From contig DCEF01000020.1 of the NCBI GenBank assembly GCA_002316805.1, positions 1 to 64,000 on the forward strand: 64,000 nt of DNA, read 5' to 3'. The translations under genes were made by a program, and so were the position numbers. Positions 9,503-18,727 of this stretch are shown piece after piece. The notes under the pieces are model-generated. The model saw only the letters and a list, made by a program, of their open reading frames with translations. It did not search any database and was not told the origin of the DNA. Origin of the DNA: Ruminococcaceae bacterium UBA1036 (GTDB taxonomy: Bacteria > Bacillota > Clostridia > Oscillospirales > Acutalibacteraceae). The first letter of the stretch is position 1; each line of letters starts with the position of its first letter.

Positions 9503-9536
9503 AAAAAAAGCAGGCACCGAAAATTTTCAGTGCCTG
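9503..9536 (-). terminator. Terminator of the aspS-gatCAB operon
   Basis: On the minus strand the stem CAGGCACTGAAAA with TTTTCGGTGCCTG is followed by CTTTTTTTAT. It lies about 35 bases after the gatB stop. Confidence 0.88.
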
Positions 9537-9571
9537 TTGATTTTTAATGTCGCTGTGCATTTTAAAACGGG

Positions 9572-10987
9572 CTACTGCCCGATTAATGAAATCAGTATTT
9601 TTTCCGCTTCCTGTGGGTTTGCACGGCCACGGGTAGCTTTCATGACCGCACCTACAAGCGCCTTGACGGCCTTCTGCTTCCCGCCGAGATAATCCTTTGC
9701 AGCATTAGGGTTGGCATGTATCGCCTGTGCGCAAAGTTTTTTCAAATCCTCTGCGCTTATTCCGGCAAGGTCTTTTTCACTGAGGAACGCCGAAGCGGGC
9801 TTACCGCTGTCGAGCATTTTTTCCAGTGTAGATTTCAACTGGTTCTTGCGGATTTTGCCTTCGTCGAACAGCCGCACAAGTGCGCTGAGGTTTTCTGGCG
9901 GAATATTTATATTGAAACTGTCTTTTTCACTCTCATCTTTAATGCGTGCGAAAATCGGTCCGGTTATGCAGTTTACAACAGTGCGCGTATTTTTAACGCC
10001 ATTTGCAGCCTTTTCAAAATAGTCTGCAATGCGACGGTGCTCAATCAGCATCTGTGCATCACCTTCAGTAAGGCCGTAATCATTTACGAAGCGGTGCAGG
10101 CGTTTCTGCGGGTCTTCGGGCATCTTCGCCTTTGTTTTTTTTACCATATCATCCGTAACACGGACGGCGACGAGGTCTGGCTCGCGGAAATAGCGGTAAT
10201 CGTCAGCATCTTCTTTGCCGCGCATACCTTCGGTGCAGCCCGTGCCTTCATTGTAGCGGCGCGTCTCCTGCACAACTTTTTCGCCGCTTTCAATCAGGTC
10301 TATCTGCCTGTCAATTTCATACTGCATGGCTTTTGTCATGTGTGAAAAAGAATTCATGTTCTTTATCTCAGTGCGTATGCCGAGCTCTGTGGAACCTTGC
10401 GGGCGGACAGAGATATTAACGTCGCAGCGGAGGGAGCCTTCCTGCATCCTACAGTCTGATATGCCTATATAGCGCATGATCATCTGCAGCTTTTCCACAT
10501 ATTCTATGGCTTCATCTATGCTGCGGATATCCGGCTCCGAAACTATCTCAATAAGCGGGACGCCGCTGCGGTTGTAGTCAATAAACGTATTTCCACGCTC
10601 ATGCACGAGCTTTCCGGCGTCCTCCTCCATGTGTATGCGCGTAAGGCGGATTTTCCGGCCGTTTGAAAGCTCCACATAGCCATGCCTGCACAGCGGCTGG
10701 TCGTACTGTGAAATCTGATACGCCTTTGGCAGGTCGGGATAAACATAGTTTTTGCGATCCATTTTCGCGTCGGGGTTAATTTCACAGTGCGTCGCAAGCC
10801 CAGCCATTACCGCATACTCAACAACGGCTTTGTTGAGCTTTGGCAGTGTGCCGGGAAGACCAATGCAAACAGGGCAGCAGTGTGTGTTGGGCTTGCCGCC
10901 GAACTCAGTAGTGCATGAGCAGAAGATCTTCGTTTTTGTGGAAAGCTCAATATGGGTTTCGAGCCCGCAGACAACTTCGTAATTCAC
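9572..10987 (-). CDS. gatB: Asp-tRNA(Asn)/Glu-tRNA(Gln) amidotransferase subunit B
   Basis: 471 residues, normal length. The N-terminal cradle (VCGLETHIELSTKTKIFC, with CSC and CCPVC cysteines) binds zinc. The kinase-like core (MEEDAGKLVHE, YNRSGVPLIEIVSEPD) phosphorylates mischarged Glu/Asp-tRNA. The C-terminal YqeY-like tail (about 325-471) binds the tRNA. It partners GatA and GatC, with which it overlaps or abuts: the gatB start overlaps the gatA stop by four bases. Confidence 0.97.
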   Translation of the reverse strand: MNYEVVCGLETHIELSTKTKIFCSCTTEFGGKPNTHCCPVCIGLPGTLPKLNKAVVEYAVMAGLATHCEINPDAKMDRKNYVYPDLPKAYQISQYDQPLCRHGYVELSNGRKIRLTRIHMEEDAGKLVHERGNTFIDYNRSGVPLIEIVSEPDIRSIDEAIEYVEKLQMIMRYIGISDCRMQEGSLRCDVNISVRPQGSTELGIRTEIKNMNSFSHMTKAMQYEIDRQIDLIESGEKVVQETRRYNEGTGCTEGMRGKEDADDYRYFREPDLVAVRVTDDMVKKTKAKMPEDPQKRLHRFVNDYGLTEGDAQMLIEHRRIADYFEKAANGVKNTRTVVNCITGPIFARIKDESEKDSFNINIPPENLSALVRLFDEGKIRKNQLKSTLEKMLDSGKPASAFLSEKDLAGISAEDLKKLCAQAIHANPNAAKDYLGGKQKAVKALVGAVMKATRGRANPQEAEKILISLIGQ

Positions 10988-12450
10988 AGCGAAACCCCCA
11001 TTCCTGTATCTTTAAACGACGTTTCACGTGCTGCTGATTCGTACATGTTCGCAAAATTGAGCACAGTGCTTTCCGAAAACTTCGGCCCGAGAATCTGCAT
11101 GCCTACAGGCATGCCGTCGCTGCCAAAACCGCACGGCACACTTACAGCCGGCAGACCGGCAATGTTTACGGGAACTGTGCATATGTCTGTCTGGTACGTT
11201 TCCACAGGGTCTTTTGCCGCATAATTTTCGGGAAACGCTGTCATTGGCACGGTAGGCGCAAGGATAACGTCGCATTTCGAAAAAGCGCCGTCAAAAGCCT
11301 GGACAATAGCTCCGCGCAGGTCCTGCGCTTTTTTATAGTAAGCGTCGTAATAGCCTGAACTCAAGACATAAGTCCCGAGGAGTATGCGGCGTTTGACTTC
11401 TGCGCCGAAGCCTTCGCTCCTTGTTTTGCATATCATCTCGTTGCGGCTTGTGTAGTGTTCTGTCTGGTAGCCGTAGCGTATGCCGTCGTAGCGCCCGAGG
11501 TTAGACGATGCCTCGGCGCATGCGAGGATATAATAAACGGGGAGGCTGTAATGGATAGACGGCATACTGAATTCAACGGTTTCGGCACCGAGTGAGCGGA
11601 AAACATCTGCGGCTTTGAGCAGGGCTTCTTTTACGTCAGACCGTACGCCGTCAAAATACTCTTTCACTATCCCGATTTTCTTACCGCGTATGTCATTTTC
11701 GAGTGCAGGCAGAACCGGCTCTTTCTGCCCGCTGCTTGTGGAGTCCATTTTATCATAAACTGAAATCACGTCATATACGCGCGCGGCGTCTTCTACACTT
11801 GACGCTATGGGGCCTATCTGGTCGAAGCTTGAAGCGTATGCGATAAGTCCATAGCGCGATACCGTACCGTACGTAGGCTTAAAGCCGACGGCTCCACAGA
11901 AGCTTGCAGGCTGGCGTATGGAACCGCCTGTGTCCGAGCCAAGGGCGTAAGCCGCAAGGTTGCCGCTGACTGCGGAGGCAGCCCCGCCGCTGCTCCCGCC
12001 TGCGACACGCTTCAGGTTGTGCGGATTTTTTGCCCCGCCGTGGCACGACGTTTCGCATGAAGAGCCCATGGCGAACTCGTCCATGTTCGTTTTGCCGAGG
12101 AGGACGGCTTTCTGATTCTTAAGCACCGACCATACCGTAGCGTCATATATCGGCACATAGCCGCCAAGTATCTTTGAGCAACACGTTGTCTCCATGCCTT
12201 TTGTGGAGATGTTGTCTTTTAATGCCATAGGTATGCCTTCAAGCGGCGCAAGTTCTTTCCCGGCAGCAATGTCCTTATCGACTTCGGCAGCCGTTTTAAG
12301 CGCAGCGTCAGCCGTGACATTTATATAAGCATTAAGGGCACCATTCTCTTTCCCGATGACACTCAGGTATTTTTTTGTAAGTTCCGTACAGCTTATTTCC
12401 CCTGAGGACAGCATTTCCTGCAGCTGTGCGATTTTTCCGTACTTTCCCAT
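10984..12450 (-). CDS. gatA: Asp-tRNA(Asn)/Glu-tRNA(Gln) amidotransferase subunit A
   Basis: 488 residues with an amidase signature domain. The Ser-cisSer-Lys triad is visible as Lys in MALKDNIS and the serines in GGSSGGAASAVSG / GSDTGGSIRQPA. It releases ammonia from glutamine or asparagine for transfer by GatB. It is third in the aspS-gatC-gatA-gatB operon. AAAGGAGC precedes the start, about 12 bases after gatC. Confidence 0.97.
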   Translation of the reverse strand: MGKYGKIAQLQEMLSSGEISCTELTKKYLSVIGKENGALNAYINVTADAALKTAAEVDKDIAAGKELAPLEGIPMALKDNISTKGMETTCCSKILGGYVPIYDATVWSVLKNQKAVLLGKTNMDEFAMGSSCETSCHGGAKNPHNLKRVAGGSSGGAASAVSGNLAAYALGSDTGGSIRQPASFCGAVGFKPTYGTVSRYGLIAYASSFDQIGPIASSVEDAARVYDVISVYDKMDSTSSGQKEPVLPALENDIRGKKIGIVKEYFDGVRSDVKEALLKAADVFRSLGAETVEFSMPSIHYSLPVYYILACAEASSNLGRYDGIRYGYQTEHYTSRNEMICKTRSEGFGAEVKRRILLGTYVLSSGYYDAYYKKAQDLRGAIVQAFDGAFSKCDVILAPTVPMTAFPENYAAKDPVETYQTDICTVPVNIAGLPAVSVPCGFGSDGMPVGMQILGPKFSESTVLNFANMYESAARETSFKDTGMGVSL

Positions 12451-12462
12451 ATAAAAGCTCCT

Positions 12463-12744
12463 TTACCGGCGCCGCCGCACAACGAAGTACCCGTCTTCGC
12501 TGTCTTCGGCGTTTTTCAGAATGTCATCACGGCTGTAAGACGGCTCTGCAGAGTCCTCGCGGAGGACGTTGGAAAGTCCATTTATGTTATCAAAATCTGT
12601 TGATTTATCGGACGATGCGGCGTTTATCGTGTCGGCAAACCCGATGATTTTATTCATGTCTTCCGTAAGGGAATCAAGCTCTTCCGGAGCGACTGAAAGT
12701 TTTGCGAGGTTTGCAATTTTAAGTATTTCTTCATGTGTTACCAT
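12463..12744 (-). CDS. gatC: Asp-tRNA(Asn)/Glu-tRNA(Gln) amidotransferase subunit C
   Basis: 93 residues, usual size. It has the two N-terminal helices (EEILKIANLAKLSVAPEEL) and the extended tail (LREDSAEPSYSRDDILKNA) that wraps the GatA-GatB interface. The last residues (VVRRRR) are unusually basic. It lies 10 bases after aspS in the operon. Confidence 0.93.
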   Translation of the reverse strand: MVTHEEILKIANLAKLSVAPEELDSLTEDMNKIIGFADTINAASSDKSTDFDNINGLSNVLREDSAEPSYSRDDILKNAEDSEDGYFVVRRRR

Positions 12745-12754
12745 CTTTAAAGCC

Positions 12755-14506
12755 TCACTTCCGCAGCCTTATATGGACTTCGCGCAGCTGCTGCTCGGTA
12801 ACCTCGTTAGGTGAGCCCATCATTACGTCCTGCGCGTTGGAGTTCATCGGGAACGCTATAACTTCACGGATATTGTCTTCGCCGGTAAGCAGCATGAGCA
12901 TGCGGTCTATGCCTGGCGCCATGCCTGCATGCGGCGGTGCCCCATACTGGAATGCGTGGTAAAGTGACGTAAACTTTGTTTTGAGCTCTTCTTCAGTGTA
13001 GCCCGCAATTTCGAACGCCTTTTTCATTATGTCTATACGGTGGTTTCGCACAGCACCTGAAGAAAGCTCAATGCCGTTGCACACGATATCGTACTGATAT
13101 GCAAGCACATCTTCAGGGTTCTTTGTCATAAGTGCTTCCATGCCGCCCTGCGGCATGGAAAAAGGATTGTGCATGAAAATAGTCGCGCCTGTCTCTTCAT
13201 CAATCGTAAACATAGGAAAATCAGTTATGAAACAGAAATCGAAGCGGCTGCCATCTATAAGCCCGAGGCGCTTTCCAAGTTCCTCGCGTATTTGGCCGGC
13301 AAATTTCGGCGCCATATCGGCATCGTCTGCAATGAAGAAAAGCACACAGCCGGGTTTCATGCCGGAACGGCGGACGAGCTCGCTGCGCCTGTCATCCGGG
13401 AGGTACTTATTTATAGGCCCCTGGTATTCGCCGTCCTGCGTCACCTTGATGTAGCCGAGGCCTTTCATGCCGATGCTCTCGGCATACTTCAGCGTGCCTT
13501 CAAAAAAGCTGCGCGGCTGGCCGGCACAGTCCGGAACATTTATGGCACGGACTGTTTTGTGCTGGAACGGCTTAAACGATGTACCGTCAAAAATATCGGT
13601 TATGTCGAGTATTTCAAGCGGGTTGCGCAGGTCAGGTTTATCTGTACCGTATTTCAGCATTGACTCCGCATATGGGATACGCCTGAACGGAGCGGGAGAT
13701 ACTTTTTTATTTGAAAACTTGCGGAATGTGTCGCCTATCACTTCTTCCGCAACAGCAAAAACATCTTCCTGTGTTGCAAATGCCATTTCAAAGTCGAGCT
13801 GATAAAATTCGCCGGGCGAGCGGTCCGCACGTGCGTCTTCGTCACGGAAGCAGGGAGCAACCTGAAAATACCTGTCGAACCCCGAAACCATAAGAAGCTG
13901 CTTAAATATCTGCGGTGCCTGAGGCAGCGCATAAAACTTTCCCGGATGGCGGCGGCTCGGTATCAGATAATCGCGCGCACCCTCGGGAGATGAAGCGGAC
14001 AGGATTGGCGTCTGCATCTCCAGAAAACCAAGGCTTGTCATTTTCTGCCGCAGATATGAGATAAGCTCTGAGCGCAGCACAATATTGCGGTGGACTTTAG
14101 GGTTGCGCAGGTCGAGGTAACGGTATTTAAGCCGCACGTCTTCTTTAGTTTCGCGCGAGGACATAATTTCAAACGGCAGCGGCGCCGTTACCTTCCCAAG
14201 GACTGTTAGTTCGTCAACATGGACTTCGACAGTTCCTGTCGGGATTTTCGGGTTGACCGTGTCTGCATCGCGCAGCACTACTTTTCCTTTTGCTGTGAGG
14301 GTGCATTCTTTATTGATATCCATCAGCATTTTTTCATCATGTATGACTATCTGGACAACACCGTAATGGTCGCGCAGGTCTATAAACTGCACGCCGCCGT
14401 GGTCGCGGATATTTTCAACCCAACCCGCCACGCGGATTTCTTTCCCAATATCATTTTCACCGACTTCACCACAGAGGCGCGTGCGGTACTGATTTGCACG
14501 GATCAT
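12755..14506 (-). CDS. aspS: Aspartyl-tRNA synthetase (bacterial type)
   Basis: 583 residues. An N-terminal OB anticodon-binding domain (VAGWVENIRDHGGVQFIDLRDHYG segment) is followed by a class II core with motif 2 around FQVAPCFRDEDARADR, a GAD insertion (about 290-410) and C-terminal motif 3 (GAPPHAGMAPGIDRM segment). It heads an operon with gatCAB, which amidates mischarged Asp-tRNA(Asn) or Glu-tRNA(Gln). The pairing hints that this AspRS may be non-discriminating, or simply that the operon is co-regulated (inference). No T-box was seen upstream. Confidence 0.96.
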   Translation of the reverse strand: MIRANQYRTRLCGEVGENDIGKEIRVAGWVENIRDHGGVQFIDLRDHYGVVQIVIHDEKMLMDINKECTLTAKGKVVLRDADTVNPKIPTGTVEVHVDELTVLGKVTAPLPFEIMSSRETKEDVRLKYRYLDLRNPKVHRNIVLRSELISYLRQKMTSLGFLEMQTPILSASSPEGARDYLIPSRRHPGKFYALPQAPQIFKQLLMVSGFDRYFQVAPCFRDEDARADRSPGEFYQLDFEMAFATQEDVFAVAEEVIGDTFRKFSNKKVSPAPFRRIPYAESMLKYGTDKPDLRNPLEILDITDIFDGTSFKPFQHKTVRAINVPDCAGQPRSFFEGTLKYAESIGMKGLGYIKVTQDGEYQGPINKYLPDDRRSELVRRSGMKPGCVLFFIADDADMAPKFAGQIREELGKRLGLIDGSRFDFCFITDFPMFTIDEETGATIFMHNPFSMPQGGMEALMTKNPEDVLAYQYDIVCNGIELSSGAVRNHRIDIMKKAFEIAGYTEEELKTKFTSLYHAFQYGAPPHAGMAPGIDRMLMLLTGEDNIREVIAFPMNSNAQDVMMGSPNEVTEQQLREVHIRLRK

Positions 14507-14859
14507 GTTCCGAAGATCCCCCTCTTTTTATACTTTGACTTATTAACCGATTATAGCATGAAACAGGCACGCTTTCAACGCACATGATAATAATTGCTCA
14601 GGGAAGTCCACATGGCAATCACAAATGAAAAATTTTTGCAGTCGTGGCACATTCCAGACAACAGTGTTGCCTACACTTCTCAAAGCTATATAAAATCTGT
14701 AAACAATAAATTATTCATAAAACTTTATTAATTTAATGAATTTATATTGACAATTTATAAGATGTCAGTACAATGATATATGAATCAATCATAAACGTCC
14801 ATAACAATCATTAATCGGTTAAATATCAGCCATGATCAATTATGAAAGCGGAGCAGCGT
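14507..14859 (+). other. Divergent intergenic region between aspS and the fructose operon
   Basis: AT-rich spacer holding the promoter of the fructose operon (14747-14774) and, presumably, that of aspS on the other strand. Imperfect repeats of AATCAT/ATCATTAAT between about 14780 and 14815, just after the predicted start, could be operator half-sites for the DeoR-type regulator (inference). No gene was recognised. Confidence 0.4.
14747..14774 (+). promoter_or_regulatory. Sigma-A promoter of the fructose operon
   Basis: TTGACA (14747-14752), a 16-base spacer and TACAAT (14769-14774), about 85 bases upstream of the DeoR-family gene that starts the operon. Confidence 0.65.
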
Positions 14860-15642
14860 ATGTATGAAGAGGAACGTCTCAAAAAGATCTGCAAATATGT
14901 CCAAAATCAAACAAGAATATCAATCCATTCATTATGCGATATTTTTCACATATCTGAATCCACTGCGCGTAGAGATTTAACAGAACTTGAAAGGCGGAAA
15001 CTGCTGAAAAGGACACACGGCGGAGCCGTCTGCACAAGCGCTGTTGGAATTGAGCCATCATACAGGGAAAAACGTGACAAGTACCATCAGGAAAAGCAGA
15101 AAATTGCTGCCTGTGCGGCAAAACAAATAGAAAATGGAGATTCACTGCTAATCGATTCAGGCACAACAACTATGTGCCTTGCCCCATACCTCTGCAAGTT
15201 TGAAAAGCTTACAGTTGTAACGAATTCCATCTTTCTGATGCAAAAGCTTTCCTGGTATTCCAATATTACGCTAATATGCGTTGGCGGCACGTTGCGTTCC
15301 AATACTATTGCACTGGTCGGGCCAGTCTCAGAAGAAAATTTAAGCCATATACATGTTGACAAAGCATTTATGGCTACAAATGGCATTGATGCTGAAGCAG
15401 GTTTAACTACACCGAATCTGGCTGAGGCATCTGTTAAGTCTCGCATGATAGCGTCTTCCGAACAGGTCTACGTTTTAGCGGACCATTCAAAGATTGGACA
15501 TGTTTCATTTGCCAGTTTTGGGAAACTGGCAGATGTAGAAGTATGCATTACATGCCATCCTATTTCAGATGAACAACAGCAGAAAATAAAGAATAAGGGA
15601 GTACGCTTTTATTTTGCAGATAGCGAAGACTATACACACTAA
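14860..15642 (+). CDS. fruR: DeoR-family fructose operon repressor
   Basis: 260 residues from the ATG at 14860, chosen because it gives the typical MYEEERLKKI N terminus with GGAG about 7 bases upstream. An in-frame ATG lies 18 bases before. An N-terminal DeoR helix-turn-helix (SIHSLCDIFHISESTARRDLTEL) is followed by a sugar-phosphate-binding domain (GDSLLIDSGTTTMCLAPYL; KAFMATNGIDAEAGLTTPN). Such regulators in fruR-fruK-fruA operons are released by fructose 1-phosphate. fruK starts 14 bases downstream. Confidence 0.88.
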   Translation: MYEEERLKKICKYVQNQTRISIHSLCDIFHISESTARRDLTELERRKLLKRTHGGAVCTSAVGIEPSYREKRDKYHQEKQKIAACAAKQIENGDSLLIDSGTTTMCLAPYLCKFEKLTVVTNSIFLMQKLSWYSNITLICVGGTLRSNTIALVGPVSEENLSHIHVDKAFMATNGIDAEAGLTTPNLAEASVKSRMIASSEQVYVLADHSKIGHVSFASFGKLADVEVCITCHPISDEQQQKIKNKGVRFYFADSEDYTH

Positions 15643-15655
15643 ATTGGAGGCAATT

Positions 15656-16600
15656 ATGGGGAAAACTGTTCTTACGGTCACACTTAATCCATCAGTTGAT
15701 AAAACAGTTACAGTGGAAAGGCTTATTCCATATGGCTTGAACCGTGTTATTAAGTCTGAAACCGATCCAGGTGGAAAGGGAATAAATGTTTCCCGGGTTT
15801 TGCACAGTTTTGGCATAAAAACCACTGCTGTTGGATTTATTGCAGGCCATACAGGAAAACTGTTACAAAACTTTTTAATTCACAGCCATATTGATAGCAA
15901 TTTTACGGAAATTCCGGGTGAAACACGAACAAACGTTAAAATATTTGATCAACAAGCAAAAAAGATTACGGAAATAAATGAAAGCGGATGTGAAGTTTGC
16001 TCTGACGACCTTTTACAGTTTAAAAAAAATTTTGAAGACCTTTGCGCTGAAACCGCAGTTGTTGTTTTAACAGGCAGCATACCGCCGGGTGTACCTGATA
16101 ATATCTATGGGGAATTTATACACATTGCAAACGAAGCGGGAGTGCAGACGATTCTCGATGCAGATGGAGAAGCACTGAAAATAGGAATTAAAAGTAAACC
16201 ATTTGCTGTTAAACCAAACTTACACGAATTGGAAGGGCTGGTGGGGCGAAAGCTTTTATCGCTTAACGATATTGTCTATGCTGGCCAAAAACTTATTTTG
16301 ACGGGTATAAACACTGTGATTGTTTCCATGGGAGGAGATGGCGCTGTCGTTATTAATAAAGATGAAGCTTATAAAACAAAGCCATGGACAATTCAGCTAA
16401 AAAGTGCGACAGGGGCGGGTGATTCCATGGTTGCTGCATTGGCGTACTCAATATTGCAGGGACTAACGCTTGATGAAATTGCACGCATTACAACAGCGGC
16501 AGGCACGGTTACGGCGTCTAAGCCGGGAACGCAGCTTTGCACGAAAGCGGAGATCCTAAAATCAGCCCGGCTTGTAACACTTAATCGTGTAAAGCCATAA
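15656..16600 (+). CDS. fruK: 1-phosphofructokinase
   Basis: 314 residues from the ATG at 15656, preceded by TTGGAGGCAATT. It is a PfkB-family sugar kinase: LNPSVDKTV at the N terminus, GGKGINVSRVL substrate motif, TGSIPPGVP, and the anion-hole/catalytic-base signature ATGAGDSMVAALAY. It phosphorylates fructose 1-phosphate made by FruA to fructose 1,6-bisphosphate. Middle gene of fruR-fruK-fruA. Confidence 0.94.
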   Translation: MGKTVLTVTLNPSVDKTVTVERLIPYGLNRVIKSETDPGGKGINVSRVLHSFGIKTTAVGFIAGHTGKLLQNFLIHSHIDSNFTEIPGETRTNVKIFDQQAKKITEINESGCEVCSDDLLQFKKNFEDLCAETAVVVLTGSIPPGVPDNIYGEFIHIANEAGVQTILDADGEALKIGIKSKPFAVKPNLHELEGLVGRKLLSLNDIVYAGQKLILTGINTVIVSMGGDGAVVINKDEAYKTKPWTIQLKSATGAGDSMVAALAYSILQGLTLDEIARITTAAGTVTASKPGTQLCTKAEILKSARLVTLNRVKP

Positions 16601-16684
16601 CTCTGATAACTCTAATCTCTGTGCTTTATACTGAAAGTTTGGCTAAGCAGAGATTATAAAAAAATTATGGGAAGGAAATTGCAT

Positions 16685-18691
16685 ATGAGAATCAATGAAT
16701 TGTTGACATTGCGTGGAATAAAGCTGAATGCATCAGTAACAAGTGAAGAAGATGCAGTTGAACAGATGATTAATTTGCTGGATGCAGAAGGCTGTATCAG
16801 CGACAAAGGAGCATTCCGAAAGGGAATCTTTGCGCGAGAAAACCTTAGCACAACTGCTGTGGGTGAGGGTATTGCCATTCCGCATGCAAAAGTGGATGCT
16901 GTTTTAAAACCAGGAATTGCCGCTATGACAGTTCCTAACGGTGTCGACTATAGCGCACCGGATAAACAGCCTGTTACTTTGCTTTTTATGATTGCAGCAC
17001 CAGCTTCAGGGTATGGTAATAATATACATCTTAAAGCACTGCAGCATTTAGCCATTCTGTTAGCAGAACCGGGATTCAAAACGGAATTGCTTAAAGCAGA
17101 TGGCCCTGAAAAATTTTTGCAGTTGATTACGGAAGAAGAAGCCAAAAAATTTGCGGCCAAACAAACGCAGGAGGATAATGCTTCTGGCAGGAAAATGCCA
17201 TCAGGCAAAGCGCAGATTCTTGCTGTTACGGCCTGCCCTACCGGAATAGCCCATACATTTATGGCTGCTGAAAAGCTCACACAACAAGCCCAGAAGATGG
17301 GAGTTGCCATAAAGGTGGAAACAGATGGAGCCGGGGGCGTTGAAAACGCACTTACACCAGAAGATATTGCATCGTGTGACGGCATAATTGTTGCAGTAGA
17401 CCGTGAAGTCGAGATGAACCGCTTTAATGGCAGGCCGGTTATTAAAACAAGTGTTACAGCTGGTATTAATAAACCGCAGGAACTTATTCAACAAATACTT
17501 GATGGGAAGGCACCAACTTTTCACAGCGCTTCAAAAGAAATGGAAGTGCAGCATGTTTCAGGTAAAAAGAACAATACGGGTTCTAATATCTACAAACAGC
17601 TTATGAATGGCGTTTCACATATGCTTCCATTTGTGATTGGCGGAGGCATCCTGATTGCAATCGCGTTTTTAATAGATTCAGCAAGCGGTGTTACAGGTGG
17701 GCCGAATTTTGGCTCAACAACACTTGCCGCCAAGTTTTTCAAATGCGTAGGCGGTTTTGCTTTTAATATGATGCTTCCGGTCCTTGCAGGTTTTATAGCA
17801 ATGGCAATAGCTGACCGCCCAGGTTTGGCTGTAGGGTTTGTAGGAGGAATTTTGGCAATGAACGGCAGCACATTCAGTGACCCAGCAGGCGGCAAAGTAA
17901 GCGCTGGATTTTTAGGCGCATTATTTGCTGGTTTTATTGCTGGTTACTTGATACTTGGCTTAAAAAAGTTGTGCAGCCATTTCCCAAAATCCCTGGAAGG
18001 AATAAAATCCATCCTGATTTATCCTCTGGCAGGTATTTTTTTAATTGGGATTGTGATGTCACTGATTAACCCACTAATGATCTGGATTAATGTTGGCTTA
18101 ACTGGTCTCCTTTCCAGTATGAATACAAATGCGGCTGTTGCCTGCGGATTAATTATAGGAGGAATGATGGCTACAGACATGGGCGGCCCAATTAATAAAG
18201 CCGCTTATCTATTTGCTACCGCTTCGCTTTCTTCCCCAGGCGCTAATGGAATGGGATTTAAAATTATGGCTTCATGCATGATAGGCGGCATGGTACCTCC
18301 ACTTGCCATTGCACTGTGCACTACTCTTTTCAAAAATCGCTTTACTCCAAAAGAGCGCCAGTCAGGGCTTGTAAACTATGTTATGGGTCTATCTTTTATT
18401 ACAGAAGGAGCAATTCCATTTGCAGCGGCTGATCCACTTCGCGTTTTACCTTCTATGATTGCAGGCTCTGCTGTCAGCGGTGCCCTTTCAATGGCATTTG
18501 GATGCCAACTCCACGCACCGCACGGAGGTATCTTCGTCCTTCCAACTATTACAAATCCATTTGGCTATTTTATTGCTTTGGTTGCTGGAATGTTTGTCGG
18601 CTGTTTCATTCTTGCACTGTTAAAGAAGCCACTGCCGAAAGAGGTTTATGATGCAAAGCTTGAAGAAGGGGCAATCGATAATACAATATAA
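16685..18691 (+). CDS. fruA: PTS fructose transporter, EIIABC
   Basis: 668 residues from the ATG at 16685, preceded by GGAAGGAAATT. Domains in order: EIIA (about 1-145, phospho-His in AIPHAKVD), EIIB (about 175-265, phospho-Cys in TACPTGIAHT) and an EIIC channel (about 295-660, many TM helices). It imports fructose as fructose 1-phosphate, taking phosphate from HPr. The Q/S-rich linkers between domains are normal. No HPr or enzyme I gene lies beside it. Confidence 0.95.
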   Translation: MRINELLTLRGIKLNASVTSEEDAVEQMINLLDAEGCISDKGAFRKGIFARENLSTTAVGEGIAIPHAKVDAVLKPGIAAMTVPNGVDYSAPDKQPVTLLFMIAAPASGYGNNIHLKALQHLAILLAEPGFKTELLKADGPEKFLQLITEEEAKKFAAKQTQEDNASGRKMPSGKAQILAVTACPTGIAHTFMAAEKLTQQAQKMGVAIKVETDGAGGVENALTPEDIASCDGIIVAVDREVEMNRFNGRPVIKTSVTAGINKPQELIQQILDGKAPTFHSASKEMEVQHVSGKKNNTGSNIYKQLMNGVSHMLPFVIGGGILIAIAFLIDSASGVTGGPNFGSTTLAAKFFKCVGGFAFNMMLPVLAGFIAMAIADRPGLAVGFVGGILAMNGSTFSDPAGGKVSAGFLGALFAGFIAGYLILGLKKLCSHFPKSLEGIKSILIYPLAGIFLIGIVMSLINPLMIWINVGLTGLLSSMNTNAAVACGLIIGGMMATDMGGPINKAAYLFATASLSSPGANGMGFKIMASCMIGGMVPPLAIALCTTLFKNRFTPKERQSGLVNYVMGLSFITEGAIPFAAADPLRVLPSMIAGSAVSGALSMAFGCQLHAPHGGIFVLPTITNPFGYFIALVAGMFVGCFILALLKKPLPKEVYDAKLEEGAIDNTI

Positions 18692-18727
18692 TGCTTTCAG
18701 AAAGCAGTGGGCAACATGTTTATCTCC

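Noticed and set aside
9357..9560. Minus-strand open frame after gatB
   Set aside because: It covers the operon terminator at 9503-9536 and has no domain or start signal.
14507..14740. Possible T-box leader for aspS
   Set aside because: No T-box sequence (TGGNACC-type) or specifier stem was found on the minus strand.
18692..18727. Small hairpin between fruA and pepT (TGCTTTCAGAAAGCA) as a terminator
   Set aside because: Very short loop and no T tract on either strand; too weak to call.
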